Shown: in pieces, positions 58,140 to 64,000 of the stretch | How the letters are laid out: each line of letters starts with the position of its first letter | How positions within the stretch are numbered: the stretch's first letter is position 1 | NCBI GenBank assembly: GCA_039654915.1 | Contig: CM077594.1 | Coordinates: 45,709,001 to 45,773,000, forward strand | Source: Aquilaria yunnanensis | Lineage: Eukaryota; Streptophyta; Magnoliopsida; Malvales; Thymelaeaceae | Direction of reading: 5' to 3' | Length of the DNA stretch: 64,000 nt | Translations under genes and position numbers: made by a program | Notes under the pieces: model-generated | Seen by the model: only the letters and a program-made list of their open reading frames with translations | Told to the model about the DNA's origin: nothing | The model's database searches: none

Positions 58140-58929
58140 TTATAGCCAAAGGGCTATTACCCTTAAAGAACTCCTAATTTGCTTGTTGAGCACTGCCTTT
58201 GGTGAGTATGAGTGACCAACTCTGGATAAAGGGTTCCCTCACTATCCTCAGAGGGAACGCTGCCTAATAGCCATAGGGCGTTGGCCCCCGAGATCTCTTG
58301 ATTAGCTAGCCAGAAACCACCCTCGGTGAGAGCCTAGCCCTGCCCTTACAGAACACTCATACACCACCCTCGGCAAGGTAACATTACCAACTTCAGGAAA
58401 AGGTGTCTTTCACCACCCTCGGATCTACAAACTTACCAACCTCGGGAAAGCTGATCCACCATCCTCGACGGAGGAGAACATTTCCTGAAGATAGCCCACA
58501 CTGCTGAAGGACCTTTCCTAACAGCACTCGGGGAAAATCTCTGCCCGTATGGGTCTCATGGAAATACGACAAAAATAGTTAAGGAGCCTCTGACAAAGAG
58601 ACCTCGCACACCACGCTCTGGCCAGAACTGCCTACGGCTAGTTGGAGGTACCTATCTCTGAAGGTCCGGATCAGATCCAACTGAACACATGTCACAATCT
58701 GAACGGGCTGTGTCAAACGGCCTCGTCCATCCACCCTTCTATAAATACTTAGGAGGGAATTTTGTAAATATAGAAGAGAAAACACTCGCTATTTTCCCTA
58801 CTCTCTACTCTTTACTACTACTCTCACAAATACTGACTTGGGAGTCGGAGGCTTCTCCCTTGGAAACACATTCCGGGCAGCTCCTAACCCTTATACGTCT
58901 GAGTGTTTCAAGCACCTTCATACTGGAAG
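58140..58929 (+). repeat. 3' LTR of Tat-like element 2 (3' end missing)
   Basis: It starts TTATAGCC, where the usual TG is TT, after the polypurine tract, with the decayed palindrome TATAGCC/GGCTATT. It contains several CACCCTCGG motifs, TATAAATA at 58740-58747 and GACTTGGGAGTCGGAGG at about 58835. The G-box has become CACATG. The GGGCATCA end is missing because the sequence turns into another repeat at 58930. Confidence 0.85.
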
Positions 58930-60876
58930 TGTTACCAACTCTGGGGTTGTTACCCACTCCGGGGTAGTCCAATTATGGTGCCAAAATTTTGCATTTAAAC
59001 TCCCAGGATTGGTAATGTTCTGTAGGCAATCAGAACATTACCCTTAGTGTGCATACCCAAGTGGCCCTCTTGGGCACTATGTAAACACATGTATATTGGT
59101 CCAACCATCACACACATATTCACACTTCATGTACACCATGGCAGCAAAGAAGGAAAACAGTAGCACAAGTCTTAATCTTGGCTACCACACATTAGGCAAT
59201 CTTGTTAAGTTCTAGTGACCAGCCACTGCACCTATAACTTCCACTAACAAACTGTATCATTCTAGCCTCATAGCCACCTATTTTATTTGTTCCATTATCA
59301 AGTAGAGACTTATATTAAACCAAGGAATTTTTTTTTACATCAATAGCCCACCTATGGACCACGTTATGGATTTTTTAAGTTGGTTACAAAATTCTGACCA
59401 AATGAACAGTAACTCAGCCAAATTTGCAATGTCATATCTTTGGCTACAAGGATTCAAATCCAGAAATTCAAAAATCCCGTTAAACATCTTGATGTTATCT
59501 ATGTTTGGTCAAAATTTCATACTAATATTCATTCTACACAGGGAGATATTAAACTTTAGGTACATGGTCAAAATTCTGGCAACTTTTGGACCATTTTGCC
59601 CATACAATTTTTCCAAACCATGCAAACACTTCATTCACAAGGGGAAATCCCTCCAAGGCTATCCCATACATTTTCAATACACATATTAATTATATTCTCT
59701 TGCATCTAGCAACTTTATGTGGCCAAAACAGAATTTACAAGTAAGCAGCCTATCATTCACACTGAGGCAACTTTGCACCACATCACATACATAGCCAAAA
59801 CATTACTCAAATGTTCACATACTTGTCTCATCTTACATACAATACATGCACATGCATACATGCACTACAAAATGGTCTTAACTCAGCTAAATACACACCC
59901 TAAGTTATAGGAGTGCCTGAGACACAATGGACTCCAAAACCAGGATGCTGGACAGCTGCTGCATAACACGGTAAGTACCACCAGTAGAAATACTAAATGT
60001 GCTCCTAAAATCACCAGAATTTCCTGATCACAACTAGAGATATGGAATTTCATGTAACTGAGATTTCAGATCCAAACTCAAACCACAAAGGTTAGTTTGA
60101 AGGTGATCTTTCAGCTGGACCTGAAATGACAGAATTGAGGGGAGTAAGTTTCATTGAGAAACTTAGTAAGGGTAATACTTGGTTTCCTAAGGTAATGTGA
60201 ACCTCATTAAAACCTGCATCCAAAGACACTAAAACACAAAAAAACACAATGCATATATACAAGATATAGCAACCAAATGTAGCAGCCAAACACAAACAAC
60301 AAACACATGAAATGTGGCAGCAACATATACCATAGGTTAGTCCATAAAACACATAGTAAACATAACCAAATCACTATGGCAGCCCTCCTCAAGCTAATGC
60401 TTGGTCTTAGGAGGATTTTAACATTAGTTAGTACTAACTTTGGGCTCTAGAAACCCTCATTTCACTGCCATCTTTGTGCACTTGACAATAGGTCACAAAA
60501 CCTTCAATAAGTGCACTCCCCTCAATAAGCTTGCTTCATCAAGCTCATGGCTCTCTTCCAAGCTTAGCCATAGCTCCATGGATGTTTGAAAATATGGAAA
60601 ACAACCATGAGAGCAAGAGAACCCTTACCAAAGTGGGTAGGCCGAAAATCAAGCTTGATCCTTGGAGTATGCACGAAATAGCTCTAGTTTGCTTCCAACT
60701 GCTTCCTTTTGCTTTCAATTTCAATCAATTGCAAGTTTAGATCCTTGATGGGTATGCTGAAATTGGAGCTTGATCCTAGGTGCTCTCAAGTCTTAGCACC
60801 ACATAGCTTCCAATTGCCCTTTCAAGCTTTCTTTTGCCTTCAATTTCAATCTTGGAGGTATGGTGGATATGGAGGA
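58930..60876. repeat. Unassigned LTR-like repeat
   Basis: It begins TGTTACCAACTCTGGGGT and, 18 bp later, TGTTACCCACTCCGGGG. The first about 150 bp match the fragment at 21033-21191. The rest has no convincing frame and no second end. It resembles the non-coding LTRs of the window in composition. It is cut at 60877 by another LTR. I see no gene in it. Confidence 0.5.
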
Positions 60877-62627
60877 TGTCATACCCGGAAAGGACTAAAT
60901 GACTAAGTCCCGGGTTAAGTGGAGTAAAGACAAAAAAAGTTTCCAAATTTGGAAACTTGGCAATTAAATTGTGGAGACCTTGGAATTCTTTAAGGAATGG
61001 GCATTAATGAGTGTTGGACACTCCAAGGATTATGCTTGGCTTAGGCCAAGAGTTGTGATGATGATATTGGTGGAAATTGAAATTGAGGGACTCAATTGCA
61101 CAAAGAAAAGTTGGGTGGGAGGACTCAATTGCAAAGTTGGAGAAAGATGGAGGACCAAGTAAGTAATTTGGCCTACTACACATTCCACTCATCATTTATT
61201 TTATTCCTCCACTATTCTTGTCTCCCACTTCCCATTAAACTATTATTGTTTGGCCACCCATGTCTCCCACTCACATATTAATTATTATTTGCCCATCACA
61301 TGCTTGTCTCCCACTTATGCTCCACTATCATTGTTTATTTGCTCCACTCATATTTGTTTATTACCCATTAAACTAATCCTCCACTACAAATTCCACTAAG
61401 ATAATTTATTCCCCCATTATCCTTTGTCTATTATTGTTTAATGGCTCCAAGATACCCCATTAAACTATTCCCCCCACTCACATTTGTCTAATGAATTGTT
61501 TAATTGCCATTTGACCATTCTCCCACCACTTGGAAATTAAATGGCCGGCCATTGCTTCCAAATATGCATTTCACATGCATTTGGCTTGCATTTCTTCTAA
61601 TTGGAAGCACTAAATTCGGCCATGCTCTTGTTTTACCATTCAAACACTTAATTCTCTCTCTCTCTAGCACCAAGTGCTCCCATTTGCTCTCCCTTCTCTC
61701 TAAAACCAGCCATGGTGTTCTTCCAAGTTCATCATCTTCTTCCTCCCTCAACAAATTCGGCCATGACCAAAATCCAAGCTTCTCCCACATGCAAACACAT
61801 TTTCATGAAGCTTTCAACCTCCTAAACACATCTAGACCAAAATCGAAGAGAGATGTCAAGAAAAACCCATGGAAAAATGCTTGTGAACATTCGGCCATGA
61901 TGAGAAAATAGTGTTCTTGAGCTCATCTCAAGAGCTCATGAGCATGCTTGGCATTTTTAAGCCATGAGAAGCAAGGAAGTGAAGAAGAACATCAAGAAAC
62001 AAGCTCTTGAAGATTCGGCCATGGAGGAACTTATTGTTCTTGAGCTTCACACATGAGCTCATGAACATGCATGGCATTTCTAAGCCATGAGGAGCAAGAA
62101 AAACAAGGAAAACATCAAGGAAGAACAAGCTCAAGATTCGGCCATAAACAAGGTTGTAAGTGAATCATGTTTTCATTGTTAATTTCTTGTGTTTTGAGCT
62201 AGATATTACTTTTTAATGCTTTGTATTTGCTGGATTTTTGCAAGGAAAAACTCTTGAAGATTCGGGCATGGAGGAATCATAGTGCTCTTGGACTCAACTT
62301 GAGAGTTCAAGGCATGCATGGCACTTTTAAGCCATCAAAAGCAAGGAAATGGAGGAGAACTCCAAGAAAAGCAAGGATGAAGTTTCGGCCATGAATGTCC
62401 ATGGAATTTTGAGGCTTGAAACCAAGTGTTCTTGGTGCCTTGAGGCTTGTATAGCCTTTCCAAGCAAAGAAACAAACAAAAGATGCAAAGAAAAGCAAGG
62501 AGTATATTCGGCCAAATGGGTATTTTTGGCATGCAAGCTTGAAACCAAGTGTTCTTGGTAGTGAAGATGTTCTTGTGAGTGTGCATGTTGATGGCCAAAA
62601 GTTGGATGCAAAAAGAGAAGATTTATG

Positions 62628-62790
62628 AGCAAAAAAATCAAGCTTGAAAGATTCGGCCATATGTTGATTTTAATATCTTGGCATGTTAGCCATGTGTAGA
62701 AGTTTTATGAGCAAAAAATCAAGCTTGAAAGATTCGGCCATATGTTGATTTTAATCTCTTGGCATGTTAGCCATGTGGAGCCAAGTGTTC
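62628..62790 (+). repeat. 81-bp tandem duplication
   Basis: AGCTTGAAAGATTCGGCC begins at 62641 and again at 62722, and the flanking ATGTTGATTTTAAT and CTTGGCATGTTAGCCATG repeat in step, a period of 81 bp with very few differences. Confidence 0.85.
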
Positions 62791-63189
62791 TTGGCATATT
62801 TTTAAGTCCTAGATGACTTGTACAAGCAAAAATCACAAAGAAGAAATGAAGCATGCATTCGGCCATGGTGCCAATTTTTGGCGGATGTGTGTTAACCAAG
62901 TAATTTGGTGGCAAAAGTGTTCACAAGGAAAATTTGGGACTAAAGTGGCAAAGAAGAATTCAAGGACAATTCTGTCAACAATTGTTCTTGAGGTACTTGA
63001 GTGGAAAACCCAAAGTTTTGAGTAATATTGGCCAAATGGACCATAATGGCATTATTGGCAAGTGGGCTACTTTGACTCAACACTTGGGCTAAATCCTGAA
63101 AAGGTTAATATAGGCCCAAGTCCTAAAGATGTATATTGGGCCTAAAGGCTGAATTGGGCTAAATCTTGAAAAGGTTAATATAGGCCCAA

Positions 63190-63480
63190 GTCCAGAAGAG
63201 AATTAAAAGGCCAAGTGGGCCTGAGAAGATAAAAGGCCAAGTGGGCCTGAGGAATTAAAAGGCCAAGTGGGCCTGAGTTAATAAAAAGCCAGTTGGGCCT
63301 GAGTTCCAGAACAGGCCAAGTGGGCCTGGGTTCCAGAGAAGGCCAAGTGGGCCTGAGTTCCTGGAAAGCCCAAGTTGGGCTAAAATTCCAGAAAAGGCCA
63401 ATTGGGCCTAAACTTCCAGAAAAGGCCAATTGGGCCTACAACTTCAGAAAAGGCTAAGTTGGGCCTCAATTCACAGCAAG
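63190..63480 (+). repeat. 26-29-bp minisatellite
   Basis: GGCCAAGTGGGCCTGAG-like units start at 63209, 63235, 63261, 63287, 63314 and 63341, then in weaker form at 63367, 63395 and 63424. Each unit contains the palindrome-like GGCCNAGTGGGCC. A weaker array occupies the same place in the minus-strand relative (40190-40460). Confidence 0.85.
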
Positions 63481-64000
63481 GCGAAAATGGGCTACAATTC
63501 ACTACATGGGCTACATAGGCAAACTTGGGCTAAATTGGCAGCAATGGCTACATTGGCCATCTTGGCTATAATGCCAACATTGGCTACAATTGGAATTGGA
63601 CTTTAACCAAGAAGGGTAATTATGGGGCCTTTCCTCTTTAAGTAAGGTTGAGTAAGTTAAACCAAGAGTCCTTGGTAAATTATGGTTCTCATGGTTCATG
63701 AAAAGTAAGAAATTAACTTGCTAGTGTATTGGGCTTTATAGGTCCATTAAGGCAAGGGCAAAGTTACAACAACAAACAAAGCAAAGCAAGGCAAAGACAA
63801 TGAGCAAAAAGGTTATACAAATGGTGGTAAGAATCCCAATACTCACTCTCCATGGTATATTTTCCATGTCCTTTCAGTGTGAGTATTAGTGCCCCTATGT
63901 GATGGTCAAAGCACCAAGTGACCATAGGTGTGCATGTCAGGGCTATGTGGTTGTTACTTTTGTGAGGTCTCATGTACTTTCTTAGTTTAATAATTGGGCA

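Larger units (their letters stand above)
7878..58929 (+). mobile_element. Tat-like Ty3/gypsy element 2, heavily interrupted
   Basis: Its 5' LTR is 7878-8689 and its 3' LTR starts at 58140 after a polypurine tract. Between them lie gag (8793-11900, split by a solo LTR), protease-RT (11900-13440), RNase H (13441-14226), integrase (15068-17419, split twice), a spacer and the antisense gene. The antisense gene is cut in two by the chromovirus that starts at 18227: its tail is at 18004-18226 and its main part at 55517-57463. All genes are degenerate. It is the outermost element of the nest in this window. Confidence 0.85.
60877..64000 (+). mobile_element. Large LTR of the 2.9/4.3-kb family, running off the window
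   Basis: It starts TGTCATACCCGGAAAGG, then GACTAAGTCCCGGGTTAAGTGG, which matches by eye the minus-strand start of 38331-42614. It follows the same order: ATTCGGCCAT units, ACCAAGTGTTCTTGG boxes (62421, 62544, 62780), GGCCCAA-type minisatellite (63170-63480), then GTGAGTATTAGTGCCCCTAT near 63880. By comparison with the 4.3-kb copy, perhaps 1.6 kb remain beyond the window. Whether it is a solo LTR cannot be told here. No gene is seen. Confidence 0.8.

Noticed and set aside
58930..60876. Possible host gene between element 2's LTR and the last LTR
   Set aside because: ORFs are short, without motifs or splice logic, and the start matches a repeat fragment at 21033, so it is better called an unassigned LTR-like repeat.
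63190..63480. Evenly spaced repeats that could suggest a CRISPR-like array
   Set aside because: The repeats are nearly contiguous, with spacers of about 10 bp and drifting period, in plant LTR DNA; this is a minisatellite.

Overview
The window looks like heterochromatic, repeat-filled plant nuclear DNA, most likely from an angiosperm. It is built almost entirely of LTR retrotransposons inserted into one another. I found no host gene, rRNA, tRNA gene or CRISPR array. The plant assignment rests on the element families: Ty3/gypsy elements of the Tat type (long spacer after pol, antisense gene, second archaeal-like RNase H) and Ty3/gypsy chromoviruses with a C-terminal chromodomain and an initiator-Met type primer site. 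I cannot name the species.

Layout. Positions 1-8689 are the 3' part of Tat-like element 1 (gag, protease, RT, two RNase H domains, integrase, a repeat-bearing spacer, an antisense gene, LTR). The LTR at 7878-8689 is also the 5' LTR of Tat-like element 2, which runs with interruptions to its 3' LTR at 58140-58929. Element 2 is split by a 1.4-kb solo LTR (10014-11428), a truncated solo LTR (14227-15067), a 1.0-kb solo LTR (15901-16920) and a minus-strand chromovirus (18227 to about 55516). The 3' LTR of that chromovirus is itself split by Tat-like element 3 (19192-45305). Element 3 carries four more insertions: a 4.1-kb LTR with a 1.4-kb solo LTR inside it (22025-26093), a 2.9-kb LTR (26697-29617), a 1.4-kb solo LTR (31415-32829) and, inside its 3' LTR, a chromovirus-type LTR (37623-44440) that contains a further 4.3-kb LTR (38331-42614). 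Most boundaries are supported by 5-bp target-site duplications that can be read directly, giving a five-deep nest with a clear order of events. From 58930 to the end there are only LTR-type repeats.

How the parts relate. No element is intact: every gag-pol is broken by stops, frameshifts, deletions or insertions. The most interesting conserved structure is an antisense gene between integrase and 3' LTR in all three Tat-like copies. Each copy has a G-box plus TATA box on the minus strand, a start codon about 190-290 bp downstream of it, short GT-AG introns at matching positions, and a product with a 'gypsy-type putative transposase' like N-terminal part, two basic clusters and a coiled-coil tail. 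The same ACACGTGTC box lies just upstream of the TATA box in the better-preserved Tat LTRs, so sense and antisense promoters may respond to a common factor.
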